Source: Fulvia fulva
Taxonomy: Eukaryota; Ascomycota; Dothideomycetes; Mycosphaerellales; Mycosphaerellaceae
NCBI RefSeq assembly: GCF_020509005.1
Contig: NC_063018.1
Coordinates: forward strand, 3,100,001-3,164,000
DNA length: 64,000 nt
Direction of reading: 5' to 3'
In this document: in pieces, positions 52,318 to 64,000 of the stretch
Position numbering within the stretch: the first letter of the stretch is position 1
Layout of the letters: every line of letters starts with the position of its first letter
Translations under genes and position numbers: made by a program
Notes under the pieces: model-generated
Database searches by the model: none
What the model saw: only the letters and a program-made list of their open reading frames with translations
Told to the model about the DNA's origin: nothing

Positions 52318-55300
52318 GTTAATCGGGTTTCCTACCTATATAAATAGACCTAAATAGCGAGAGACCTATATAGGCTATAGGGCAATAAAACAGGCGAATA
52401 AACAATCTATCTATCTATATAGGGCGGAGTTTATCGAGGATAAGACAGAAGATAAGGGTACTAAGGTACCGAGGAAGAGGAGAGTTACTATCGACAACTT
52501 CTAGGAAGCCCTCGACTCGTTAAACGGGTTAAATATAGACAAGTTTAAGAAGACGGTCAATAATTATCCCTAGTAGATCTATAAGATCCTCTATAATATC
52601 GAGTCCGATTACCGACGTACGTATAAACTTAATACTACGCTCGATATAGCTAACCGTATTAACCTCCGTAAGGCGTAAGATACTAAGGACTAGATAGACC
52701 GACTCGAGGATGTAATCGATACGGAATAGGCGACTAGATAGTCCCTAGAAGAGGAGGTTACGCGACTAAAGGAGGAGCTCGCTAAGCGCGATAATACTAT
52801 TATTACCGACCTAGACGAGCTTATAAGGGCTAAAGATATAAAGAAGGTATATCGTACGTAGTATAAGGTAGCGGAGAGCAAGCTAGTAGAGACCGAGACT
52901 AAGCTCGTAGTAGCCGAGAAGCGTATTACTAAGCTTGAGAAGTAAGAGATAAACCGTAGCCGGTCTAAGGAAAAGTAAGACCTACTACCTTAGCAAACCG
53001 AGTCTAAAGAGTCACTAGAGCGTCGGTAAAATAGAGCCAAACCTAATAAGAAGAAGTCGGACCCGGATTTATTGGACTTATTAGACGACGAGGACGACGG
53101 TAATAAGGGCCGTAAGAACAGTCGTAAGGATAGGAAGAATCGCCCGAGTACCGACTTAGATAGCAACCCTATCTCCGTATATACGACTTACGACGCCGAT
53201 ATAACTACTAGTATTAAGTCCTCTAACGAGCTAAAGGCCCCTACTAAGTTCGACCTAAAGAGCGACGACATTAAGTTCTAAGAGTAGTAGCGTACTACTA
53301 AAGCTAAGCTCTAAGCCTCGAAGTACCGTACTATAAAGGACTCCCTTTAGAACGTCTAGAGCTAGTTAAAGAACGGTATATAGACCTATATCGGCTTAAA
53401 GATCCCTAGTCTTACTAAGTCTACGGAAGGTACGACTACTTAGTACGCTTCTATAGATAAGATAATAGAAGATCTAGCCCGGCGCTACGGTACCCGTAAT
53501 GCCTATACTAATACTATAACTAAGCTTAATAGTCTGTAGTAGGGTAATAAGGAGAAGTTTAGTAATTTCTACCTATCCTTCCGTAAGAACGCCGACATCG
53601 TTAACCTTAATAACGGCGCGAAGGAAAAGAAACTCGAGAAGGACTTCCTACTCCGTAAGTTAAACTCGCGCTACGACAACCGTATTATAAACGAGGATAT
53701 AGTTAATATGACCCTTAAGCAAGTCGTATCTACGCTATATAACTACGAGGACAAGTTTAAGGCGTTCGACCTTAAGTACGGTAAGACCGGTAATAGTAAT
53801 AAGACCTAAGGTAATAAGAAGACTACTAAGGGTAACGACGATAAGAAGGATACGGCTTCGAGTAGTAGCGGCAACAACACTAACCCAAACGCTAAGACTA
53901 AGTAGGCTAATCAACCTTAGGCATTTTAGTATATCTAACCTTTAGATACTACTCGCGCCTAGGAATATATCGATTAGAATTGGTGCTTAAAATACGAATA
54001 AGAAGGTTACCGCCGTGTCGACGCCGATTAGTGCCCCCTTCGAGATGTCGCCCGCCGCCTATTTACGCTAGGCTATAACCTAAGTAATAACTACCGTAAC
54101 GGTAGTAATAGTAGTAACGCTAATAATACCGGCGGCGCGGGAAACGCCTAGTCTACTACGTAAGCGTAATACGTAGTAGACCGTACGAGTTAGAGTTACG
54201 AGAAAACGAGAAAAAGTATAAATATAAATATAGGCCTCCTAAGGGAGGCAAGGTTTTAAGTATATCGGTATACTCCCTACTAGCTATAAACTACTCTATA
54301 GATAAACACAATCCGGTAATAGCTTCTTATCTAGTTATACTATATATAGTGAATAGAAAGATCCCTACTCAAACCCTTTATAATAATAGTACTAACTCTA
54401 CGTACTTTAATATCGACTTTACGTATAAGAACAACCTTAATATAAGATAGCTACCTAATCCGTTAGGGCTAATACTAGTAGATAGCCGACCTACTAGTGA
54501 CCTTATTACTTATAGAACAACGGTATAGATTTAGATCGGTAACTCCTTAGAGACTAGGTCTAGCTACTACGTATTACTAGAATACGATATAGTCCTTGGC
54601 CGTCCCTAGTACGACGAGCATTAACCTACGTTCTACTATACGTTAGGAACTATAACCCTATTCTTACTATATTGTCGATAGAACTATATACTCGGAACTA
54701 AACTAGTATACGTATAGTCTATTAACGACAAGGGTATTATACTAAGAGGCGTTCTTTAGACCGAGATACTAGTACTAGAGAGTTCGCGACCTTAAGCTCT
54801 ATCTAATTACGCTAAACCCTACGTAGAGGATAAAGATAAACCTATAGTAGTATAGGAGACGTACACGACGAAGGTAGTAATACGACATGCCGTCAATACC
54901 TACGATAAACCGGAACCGTCTTACTACGTCCGCTAGCTACTACCCGCCGATAGGGTTAAAACACTCAAGCGCCTAGCGCGTCGAACGAAGAAGGAACGAA
55001 AGGTCGAGACTAAGCCGGAGATCGACATCAAGCCTATTAATATAGAAGTACTTCGGCGTATAAGCCGGAGGAAGGGCTATAAAGTATATATAATATAGAT
55101 GTTTAACCCGAAAGAAAATCCTAATAAGTAAGTCGCGCGAGATCCGCTATCCGCGTATATACTAAAGGCTTTCGGTATAAGAGCGAAGGTAGTACTAGGA
55201 GGTAGCGCGGCAATGTTAGTAGATACTAACACTTAAGAAAACATAGATAGACAGGAGGAGCCCCGGGGTGACTATACCTAGCGGCAACTTAACGCCTCTA

Positions 55301-57145
55301 CTATATTAGCTAACGACTATTAACGTTTTATAAACGGTAAGGACAAAGACTAGAATCCTATCCCTTTGTTACTAGTAGAGTTTAGGGAAATGGCTAGGCT
55401 ATTCAGCCGTAAGGAAGTAGATAAGGTCCTACCGTAACGGCCTAGCATAGACTATAAGATTAAGCTAAAGAATAGTTAGACAACACTATTTCGAAGACTA
55501 TACTCCTTCTCTATACGAGAAAACGAGGTGATTAAGAAGTGGATCGACGACTAACTTGAGAAAGGTTTCATTTAGAGAAGCGTGTTACTAGTAGTAGTAC
55601 CTATTCTAATAGTCAAAAAGCCGGGTAGAGGGCTACGAGTATACGTAGACTATAGAGCTCTAAACGCGCTTACGACGAAGAGTCGCTACCCGATTCTACT
55701 ATTTTAAGAGACCTTAGATCGTATTACTAGCGCATAATAGTTTACTAAACTAGATGTTATCGCTACGTTTAATCGTATCCGTATTATAGTAGAAGACGAG
55801 TAGAAAACGGCCTTTACTACAAGATATAGGCAGTTTGAGTACGTAGTTATACCTTTTAGACTATATAATGTACTAGGATCGTTTTAGTCATTTATAAACG
55901 ATACACTAAGGGAGTTTCTAGATGACTTCGTGTTATGTTACCTTAATAACGTACTTGTCTTTAGTAAGACAAGAGAAGAGTATGTCTAATATGTCCTAAA
56001 GGTCCTATAAAAGCTAGATACTGCCGGGCTCTAGTTAGATATTGACAAATACGAGTTCTTTAGACACGAGACTACTTATCTAGGTGTTATTATCACAAAT
56101 AAGGGCATTAAGATAGACCTAGCTAAGATTAAATGCGTTAAGAATTAGCCTATACCCGCGAATGTCACCGATATCTTATCGTTTATAGGGTTTACTAACT
56201 TCTACCGTAGGTTTATTAAGGATTTTAGTAAGATCTACTTGCCTATAACGAAGCTTACGAGGAAGAATGTCCTATAGGACTAGTCTCTAGTATATTAATA
56301 GGGGTTCGAGGTATTAAAGCAAGCATTTATCGATACGCCTACCTTAAAACACTTCTACCTAGGGCGAGAGACTATTCTAGAAACAGATGCCTTAGATTAC
56401 GTAATAGTAGTAGTACTCTTATAACGTAACGAGCGAGGAGCGTTATATCCTATCGCTTATATATCTAAGAAGATAGATCCCTAGTAATATAACTACGATA
56501 TCTACGATAAGGAGCTCCTAGCTATTATATAAGCTTTCGAGGAATAGCAACCGGAGCTAACTATTAACGAATACGGCACTGACGATTATAAGAATCTACT
56601 AGACCCGGAATCTAAGGACAAGCCGACGCTTATATACTCCGATTATAAGAACCTCGAATAGTTTATAAGCACGAAGTAATTGAACCGTAGATAAGCTCGC
56701 TAGGCCGAGTTTCTCTCTTAGTTCTTCTTTAAGATCGTCTATAGGCTAGGAGTTCAAGGTAATAAGCTAGATAGCTTAACCCGACGTTTATAGGACTTGC
56801 CGAAGCCTAGAGACCTAGATGACCTACGAAACTAATAGTAGTATTAGGTGTTACTAGGCCTAGATCGTATCCTAGACCTATTATCTACTAGAGTATTATC
56901 GGTATATACTAATAAAGTTATAACCCCGCTTACGACCGCTACTCGAGGACTCTATACGTAACTAGAGGCTAAGAAAGCCGTTTAATAGCTAGAACGAGAT
57001 GAACTATATACCTTGCTAAGGAAGTACTATATCGATAACCGTTATATAGTCCTAGTCGGAGGCATAATATATATTAAGAATATATATAGTAGTTATAGCC
57101 TATTCGTTCCTCCGGAGTTAGAAGACAATCTAGATAAAGGTGAAA
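52318..57145 (+). mobile_element. Gypsy-2: truncated Ty3/Gypsy element, RIP-mutated
   Basis: Left LTR is missing next to Copia-A. A lysine- and acid-rich gag runs about 52,430-54,180, including a 69-codon open piece at 53072-53281. Reverse transcriptase is about 55,620-56,100 ([46 protein letters not shown]) and RNase H about 56,370-56,790. The start of integrase is then cut at 57145 by the Gypsy-3 LTR. In-frame TAG codons are frequent. Confidence 0.82.
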
Positions 57146-57540
57146 TGTTACGGAATGATTCTAGGAGACCCTAAATTATAGGAACAAGAGCTAGTACGTA
57201 ACTGATCCTACCTAAGCGCTTATACTCAGGGTGATTAGACTGCTTATACTTAGAGTGATCAGACTGCTTATACTTAGACTAATTAGACTAATCACCGAGA
57301 TCTACGAATCTCCTTTGTATTTAGTAACGCTAAGAAACCGCTATAGCTTCGAGGCGTTCAACTTACTATTTAATATTACTGTTTAGAATATACTATAACC
57401 TAACCTCTACCTCACTACTACTTAGTCTTTACGAGACAAGACAGCTACTGCTTCATTACTCTCCCTTAACTTCCTATCGGCCCGAGAACAAACCCGATTG
57501 AGCTTAGTCTTCTAATCTTGTGATATTATTAGGTTATACT
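57146..57540 (+). repeat. Gypsy-3 5' LTR (right end approximate)
   Basis: It begins TGTTACGGAATGATTC, the kind of TGTTACGG start seen in fungal Gypsy LTRs, and interrupts Gypsy-2. The right end is blurred by mutation. No second copy is found before 64,000. Confidence 0.6.
57218..57289 (+). repeat. 24-bp tandem repeat, three units, in the LTR
   Basis: Units at 57218-57241, 57242-57265 and 57266-57289 share GCTTATACT and end AGACT, with a few substitutions. Confidence 0.85.
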
Positions 57541-60500
57541 AAACCTAATAGCTTTAAACGCCCTTAACGATAGGAGATCGATAGGGTGACCGGGGAATAC
57601 CCGCCCCTAGTAAAGTAAGTAGAGCCCGACGACCTTAGACCGCAAACGATGCTATTAATGCCTTAGCTACTTATATAGGCAACGACACCCTTAAGGTTAG
57701 TAAGCTAGAATTCTACTATAGCGATCGAGACAAGTTCGACACTTAGGTTTCTTAGATAGATATATACTTCTTGTTCAACTCTATAGCTAAGAACCTTAAG
57801 CCTATCTTTGCTACTACCTTCCTTCGAGGACGAGCATAGCATTAGGTCAAACTATTCCTTAGGAAATACCTAGACAGCAACGGAGAAGACAATAGTAATG
57901 GAGTCTTTAGGTCTTATAATCATCTTAAGTATACTATAAGGAGCGTCTTTAGTATCTCTAACGAGGTGGCCACTACCGTTTGTATTATCTAGTACTTGAC
58001 TTAGAAGACATCTATAGCCGAGTACGCTACTAAGTTTTAGGAATATACGCAACTTACCGATTAGGACGACGAGGCACTTTAAGTTATATACCGAAGAGGA
58101 CTAAAGGAGTACGTTAAGGACGAGTTAATAAGGGACGGTCGGAAGATTAATAGCTTAGGTAGCCTAGTCCAAGTCACGATCGATCTTAACGACAAGCTCT
58201 ACGAGAGAGCTATAGAACGACAATACGACTCTAAGGAATCTAGAAAGGCCGGATATATACTAGGCTACGACAACCGTAATAGAGGCTTTAATAACATTTA
58301 CGACAACAACAAGCCTAGGAATCCGAAACTATACTACGGACTATAGCTAATAGAGCTCGACGTTACTAAAAAAGGTCGTAAGATTAGGAACAGTAACGGG
58401 AATAGAGGATCCCGGAGTTCGAAAGAAACACGCACTTACTATAGATATGGTAAACCTAGCTACCTAGTAAGGGACTACCGCGGTAAGAATATAGTACGCC
58501 GCGAACAGTTTAATATAATGCAATAACGAACTAGTAAATCTAAGAGTAGTGTTGAGTCTCTAGAAGACATCGACTATACTCGGAGAGTAGAGGAGAGAGC
58601 TAGTAATAGAAGCACGGAGCCTCTCCTAGACCCCTTATAAGGACGAGGAGGATGCTATAGGTAGCAAATAGTAGTCATTCCATTTGGGCTATAGAACTAA
58701 CTATAACAGTTTATAAGAACATACTAACAAACGTTTGAAGAACTCTAACGAGAAAAAGAGAACCTCGATAATATATTTGACTAGATCGACGTTTAGATAC
58801 ACCTCGACGGAGAAGATATTGATCTTATCGCTATATAAGAACACGACAAACTCTACGGGCGATAGTAGGAAGTCACGAACGAGATCAACAAACGAGAGAA
58901 ACGAGAGTTTAGTATAATAGTATAAGGAGTCGACTACGAGATCGAGTCTAAATCTCGAAATAGTTATAGAAGCCTTTATTAGCGATTCTGTTACTAAAAC
59001 TCGTGTCAGGTTCACTACTCCGCGAAATCAGGAGTAGGGTATTAGCCTTAGTAACCGCGAGGAACCCTAGGAGCGACATATAGGCAAGACGCTACGCTCT
59101 AAGAAGTAGACATCGACGAATCCTACTTCGACGACAATAGAAGCGACAAAGAAAATCAGGACCTAGGATAAAGTAGATCGTAGTCACCGGAACTATAGGA
59201 AGAAAGTCAAGAAACTACCGGGCTAGATACTATCGAGGAAGACTAGGATCCGGAAGAATTAAGCGAAGAAGATTCCTCCGAAGGAGAAGAGAGCGACACT
59301 AACGATAATAACGAACAAATGACCTTCACCGTAGACGTACCGAAGAAGCTCTACGACATAATAATTCACCTATAACGAAGGCATAAAGAATTCCTACCGA
59401 AGATAGGCGGACGACGAATGCTATACTCTATTAAGTTCGACAAGACACTCGACACCCTACGAGGCATAGCCTAGGGATACCTACTTATAGAAACGACCGA
59501 AAACCTAGTAACTACCGTTATAGAGCGACCGCCAATAGGAAGTAGAATAATAGGTACCGGATACCTTATACCGTTAGGAACATTCGTATTAAACAAATTA
59601 CGTAACATAGTATAGTACGTACGCGTACTCTACTTAGAAACGTAGAAGATCTAGGAACGTTAACGAATATAGACATAGACATAGAAAGGCTCGCACTAGG
59701 ATTAGGTAGAGGCCTTAAGACACGAAGCACGACGCTCCTTATACGAATAGGGAAAAGGATCAACTCCTTAGGAATAAGCGACTAAAAGGAGTTATACAAT
59801 ATATATAATGCTTAAGTATCGATAATAGTGTTTCGAACGAAGATTATTGTTAATAGGCATCGGACATATACTATAATAGATTCCGGAGCGAGCGGGAATT
59901 TTGCCTCCGAATCATTTGTTATAAGAAATAGGATCGCTACCTATAAGAAGAAAGAGGGTTATAATTCGATCGCGGTAGACGGATTATCCTTACCTAGCGT
60001 AGAGCGCGAGACGATACCGCTACTACTTACTATCTAACGGTACTACAAGGAGATTACCTTAGATGTTACTAATATAGCTAGTTATAACATCGTACTAGGT
60101 ATGCCTTAGTTAAGAAAGCATAACCTAGTAATCGACTAGAGAAGAGGAGTACTTACATTTAGGGAATGCGAATGCGTTATCGACATTTAGCCTACGTAGT
60201 AGTAGCGTTCACTAGTAGATAAGGTAAGGAAACAGCTTAATAGGATATAGCTTACGCCGACTAGAAGGACAGAAGAACTACCTTCGACCGGGACAGACAC
60301 TAGCGTAGGGCCGCCGGGTTACGAAGTCACTAGAAGTAATAGAAGTAACGTACTATCGAAGGATACTAACATCTTAGAGTTAAGTATTCCTAAGGAGTAT
60401 CGCAAGTGGTCGCGACTCTTTAAAGAGGAAGGAGGCAAGGACGCCTTACCTAAGTACTAACTATACGATCACAAGATAAACATTTAGCTAGGGAAAGAGC

Positions 60501-63180
60501 CTCTATAGGGACCCCTATATCAAATGTCTAAGAAAGAGCTACAGACCCTACGAGAATAGCTAAAGGAGAAGCTAGCTAAAGGATAGATACGACGATCTAC
60601 CTCGAGCGTAGGAACTCTATATATGTTCGTTCTAAAACCAAACGGGAAACTACGACTCGTATAAGACTACCGAAAGCTAGACGAGATCACGATTAAGAAC
60701 CGATACCCGCTACCTAACATTAAAGAAGTACAAGACAGATTAACCGGATTAGACTAGTACACGAAGATTGACCTACGAGATGCCTTCTATACTATACGAA
60801 TGGCAGAAGGGGAAGAATAGAAAACCGCTTTTAGGACAAGATACGGACTCTACGAATTCTTAGTTATACTAATAGGATTAACTAACGTACTAGCATCCTA
60901 CTAGGACCTTGTTAACGAAACACTTAGAGACCTACTTAATATATACGTCATCGCTTATATAGACGATATACTGGTCTACACGAAAGGACCCCCTTAGGAA
61001 TATATTAGACAAGTCTAGGACGTGTTCGAAAGGCTTACGAAGTCCGGGTTCAAGATAGCACCCGAGAAATGCGAATTCTATAGGAAAGAAGTCAAGTTCT
61101 TAGGCTTTATCATTAGCACTATAGAGATCGCGATCGACCCTATAAAGATATAGTTAATCAGAGAATGGCTAGAACTAAAGACAGTCAAGGAAGTGTAATC
61201 GTTCCTTAGACTCGCTAACTATAACCGGAAATTCATCAAGGATTACTTAAAGATAGTAGCACTAATAACGATACTTATAAGAAAAGACGTCAACTAGAAA
61301 TAGGGAAAGGAACAACACAAAGCGTTTACGAAACTTAAGGAACAATACGCTTCAGCCCCTACGCTTCGATTATTCGATAGTAGCAAGGAAGTCCACATCG
61401 AGACCGACGCGTCCGATATAGCAATAGGCGTATATCTTACGTAGATACACGATAGGAAACGATACCTAGTAGCCTATTACTCCCGAAAAATGACTATAGC
61501 GGAACAGAACTACGACATCTATAACAAAGAGCTTCTAGCCATTGTTACTACTATATAATATTGGAGAGTATACGTCGAGGGCCTACCGAAGTTAACGATT
61601 CTCTTAGACTATAAGAATCTTACGTACTTCACGACGACAAAAGAACTTACCCGTAGGCAAGCCCGCTAGTCGGAGCTACTAGGACAGTACAAGTTCGAGA
61701 TTAAATATACTCTAGGAACAGAGAATGGCCGCGTAGACGCGTTGAGCCGAAGAAGCGACTATATAGAAGGAAAAGAACTAGTGTAACATAAGATACTTAA
61801 GACAAACCCCGATAGAAGTCTTAGTACTAACACGAAAGAGTTCAATAATATCGTACGGATCCTAGGCGACAAGGAAGAACAGTTTCCTATATCGTAAGGA
61901 AAGTACTAGGTACTAAAGGACCGAGAAGAAGAATATATACGACAACATCACGACGAGCCTATCTACGGACACCCTAGAACATCGAAAACAGTTAACCTTA
62001 TATAACGCAGCTTCTCATTCCTATAGATAAGACAGAAGGTGCTTCGCTACATTAAGAAATACGTATACTACTAACAGAACAAAGCTACAAGACATACTAA
62101 ATATAGTCACCTACAATTTAGGACACTACCGATAAAACTATAGGACGAAGTCATAATAGACTTTATTACGAAACTCCCTTTGTCTAAGGATCAAGTCACA
62201 GAACAAATATACGACATAATACTAGTTATAGTCGATAGACTTACGAAATACGTACACTTCATTCCTATATTAGAGACATATATAGTAGAGTAGCTCGGAT
62301 ACCTCGTACTAGACAGATTAATCCAATACTACGGATTCCCGGAAACCTTCATTACGGACAGAGATAAGCTCTTTACGTCAAATTATTAGAAAACACTTAT
62401 AGGAACGATCGGAATCAAGTATAAGCTGTCTATAGTATACTACCCGGAGACCGATAGACAGACAGAACGAACGAATCAAACACTAGAACAATACCTACGG
62501 CACTACATTAACTACGTATAAGACAACTAGGTCTTACTACTACTAATAGCGTAAATTGTACTGAACAACTACAAATTAGAGACAACTTCAACGACGCCAT
62601 TTTATACGAACTTTAGTAAAGATCCTAACCTATTCGGAATACCTAGATCCCACCTACAAGCCGAAAGAGCAATCGTAACGACGGAAACTCTTAAGGAAGT
62701 GCATAAAGAAGCACGTAAAGCGATCGAAGATATATAACAAAAACTGTCTTAATAACGGCAAGACGAAAGAAAAATGGCACCTCTACTAAAAGAGGGGGAT
62801 AAGGTCTATCTCCTCGCAAGGAATCTTAGAACAAGGAGAAAGACTAAGAAGCTAGATCATGTTAAGGTCGGACCATTTCTTATTAACAAAGTCGTAGGAC
62901 TAGTCAACTCCCGACTACGACTACTACCCGACGCGAAAATTCACCTAGTCTTCTATATCTCTAAGTTAGAACCCGTAGACGCTAAAACACCTTGCTAGGA
63001 GAACTTCCACTTTGAGCCGGAAGTAGAAAACGAATTCGAAGTCGAAAAAATCCTAGATAAGAGAGGTTAGCGATACCTCGTTAAATAGAAAGGATACGAC
63101 GAGTCGGAAAATACCTAGGAACCAAAACGAAACCTACAAAACTATTAGTAGAAAATCTAGGAATACTACTATAAAAAAGA
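57541..63180 (+). mobile_element. Gypsy-3: chromodomain-bearing Ty3/Gypsy element body, RIP-mutated
   Basis: Order: gag about 57,620-58,700; protease 59828-60037 (TIIDSGASGNFAS); reverse transcriptase about 60,640-61,080 (NGKLRLV, RKLDEITIKNRYPLPNI, AYIDDILVYT). Then RNase H about 61,380-61,760 (VHIETDASDIAIGVYLT, RVDALSRR) and integrase about 61,960-62,740 (VIIDFITKLPLSKDQ, DRLTKYVHFIP, YGFPETFITDRDKLF). A 74-codon open segment follows at 62774-62998 (EGDKVYLLARNLRTRRKTKK, KVGPFLI). The end, about 63,030-63,150, reads VEKILDKRG then RYLVK, KGYDESENT and EP: a chromodomain, which marks chromoviruses and steers insertion to heterochromatin. Most frames are broken by TAG. Confidence 0.85.
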
Positions 63181-63237
63181 AAATAGGAGAGTATGTCTAC
63201 CACGGACTACGAGATCTATGTCAAACATACTCGCTAG

Positions 63238-63363
63238 AAGCTAAGGAAAGAATCGAACCCTCGACCTTTAGGGAAACTATCGATAAACTATTGCTCTAGG
63301 GGCAAGGCAAATTTATCGACACCTAGGTTATTACCTAACGCGCTACCGCTACGCTACCTAGCC
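63238..63363 (-). tRNA. tRNA-like sequence with insert (probable tRNA pseudogene or tRNA-derived element)
   Basis: On the minus strand GGCTAGG (63363-63357) pairs with CTTAGCT (63245-63239) as a seven-pair acceptor stem with wobble pairs. TAGCGTAGCGGTAGCGC forms a box A with a four-pair D stem. GAGGG, TTCGATT, CTTTC forms the T arm with box B GGTTCGATTC. TTAGG near 63337 can pair with CCTAA near 63270, giving an anticodon stem around a roughly 50-nt insert that carries its own TCGATAAA/TTTATCGA hairpin. No standard anticodon loop with T33 is found, so it is not called functional. Confidence 0.42.
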
Positions 63364-63514
63364 GGATTTCTTATAACGGAAAAAGGAATAACGTAAATAT
63401 ATACCTTAATAACCGGACCTGTCTACTATAAAAGATTTCGACAAAAAATTAGGAGGTTATAGGAGGCTTAACGCCTAGAGAATCTATCTATAGCTCCGCC
63501 CTAGAGATAGCGGC

Positions 63515-64000
63515 CTAGTCGTTTACGGGCATCTCGAGGATGTCTAAGAACGAAGCTAATAAAGGCGACGCCTCTACCCCGGACAATTGCTCGAGAGACG
63601 CTAACTCCTTACGCGCCTCTTCCTCCTCTAGTTTATCTAACTCCTTAGCTATAGCATCGTCGGTACGACGTTCCGCTAACCGTAGCTACTTTCGAAGACA
63701 AATTTTGCGCATCTTTAGACGTACCTCCTCCTCTTCGATCCTTTTAAGCTCTAGTTTAAGCTTGTCGCGCGAATCATAAAGACGTTCCTACTCCGGACGG
63801 GAAAGACGAACATCGTAATCCTTATAGCCCTTACGAATATACGCCGAACACTTCCTAGACCGAGAGCCTACGATATACTTTACTACCGTACCCGACGATC
63901 GCGCCTTCTAACAATTCGTATACGGAGCTATTTCGAGACCGGAAGCTTCGGTATCTAGAGCAAGTCGTTAACGGCGTTTATAGGAAGAAGAAGATATAGT
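63515..64000 (-). pseudogene. Antisense coiled-coil frame, probably transposon-associated
   Basis: On the minus strand, from the right edge, the sequence reads KYIVGSRSRKCSAYIRKG, DYDVRLSRPE, TAG, ERLYDSRDKLKLELKRIEEE, then TAG after CLRK, and RLAERRTDDAIAKELDKLEE. It ends LLASFLDILEMPVND and a stop at 63515. Such Cys-containing, Glu/Lys/Leu-rich coiled-coil proteins often accompany fungal retroelements. At least two internal TAG codons break it. The left part lies beyond the window. Confidence 0.45.

Noticed and set aside
46700..52320. Possible CRISPR-like or satellite array suggested by repeated segments
   Set aside because: The repeated segments are two LTRs and related element copies, not short regularly spaced repeats.

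Overview
The window is a filamentous ascomycete (Pezizomycotina) chromosome segment, most likely Dothideomycetes. That placement is an inference from gene style: short introns of about 50 nt, single genes on both strands, a PIR/GPI cell-wall protein, an AA16-type LPMO, HET-domain genes and a transposon block scarred by repeat-induced point mutation (RIP). All calls come from reading and translating the sequence by eye; no database search was run.

Positions 1-16,000 hold conserved genes: a 5'-truncated RAD26/CSB repair ATPase, a secreted AA16-like copper LPMO, a SET/MYND protein, a transposase-like helix-turn-helix protein with a Q-rich tail, a type II dehydroquinase next to an intradiol dioxygenase (aromatic/quinate catabolism), a coiled-coil protein with an HPD-containing tail, RPS14 (uS11) and TYR1 (prephenate dehydrogenase). 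The last two share a divergent promoter.

Positions 16,000-38,000 are more lineage-specific: a PIR-repeat/GPI wall protein whose last intron seems to have lost its acceptor; a tandem array of three paralogues with a Cys/His N-terminal module and an F-box/2EXR-like body, the first broken by a frameshift; a ubiquitin-E2-like protein without its catalytic cysteine; a DUF7918-type protein with an apparent 3' coding extension; an NTF2-like protein; two HET-domain relics; and a decayed terpenoid locus (class I terpene cyclase beside a P450 pseudogene). A full-length and a truncated member of an unknown family end the gene-bearing part.

From about 37,970 to 64,000 the sequence is a nest of LTR retrotransposons. 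Gypsy-1 (38,399-44,687) has matching 519-bp LTRs and a 5-bp target duplication and sits inside an older Copia fragment. Copia-B remains, a complete Copia-A (46,703-52,317, minus strand), a truncated Gypsy-2 and a chromodomain Gypsy-3 follow. CpA/TpG have largely become TpA, so former reading frames are full of TAG/TAA; Copia-A is the least mutated. A tRNA-like structure and an antisense coiled-coil frame lie at the right edge. I saw no CRISPR, rRNA or prokaryotic features.
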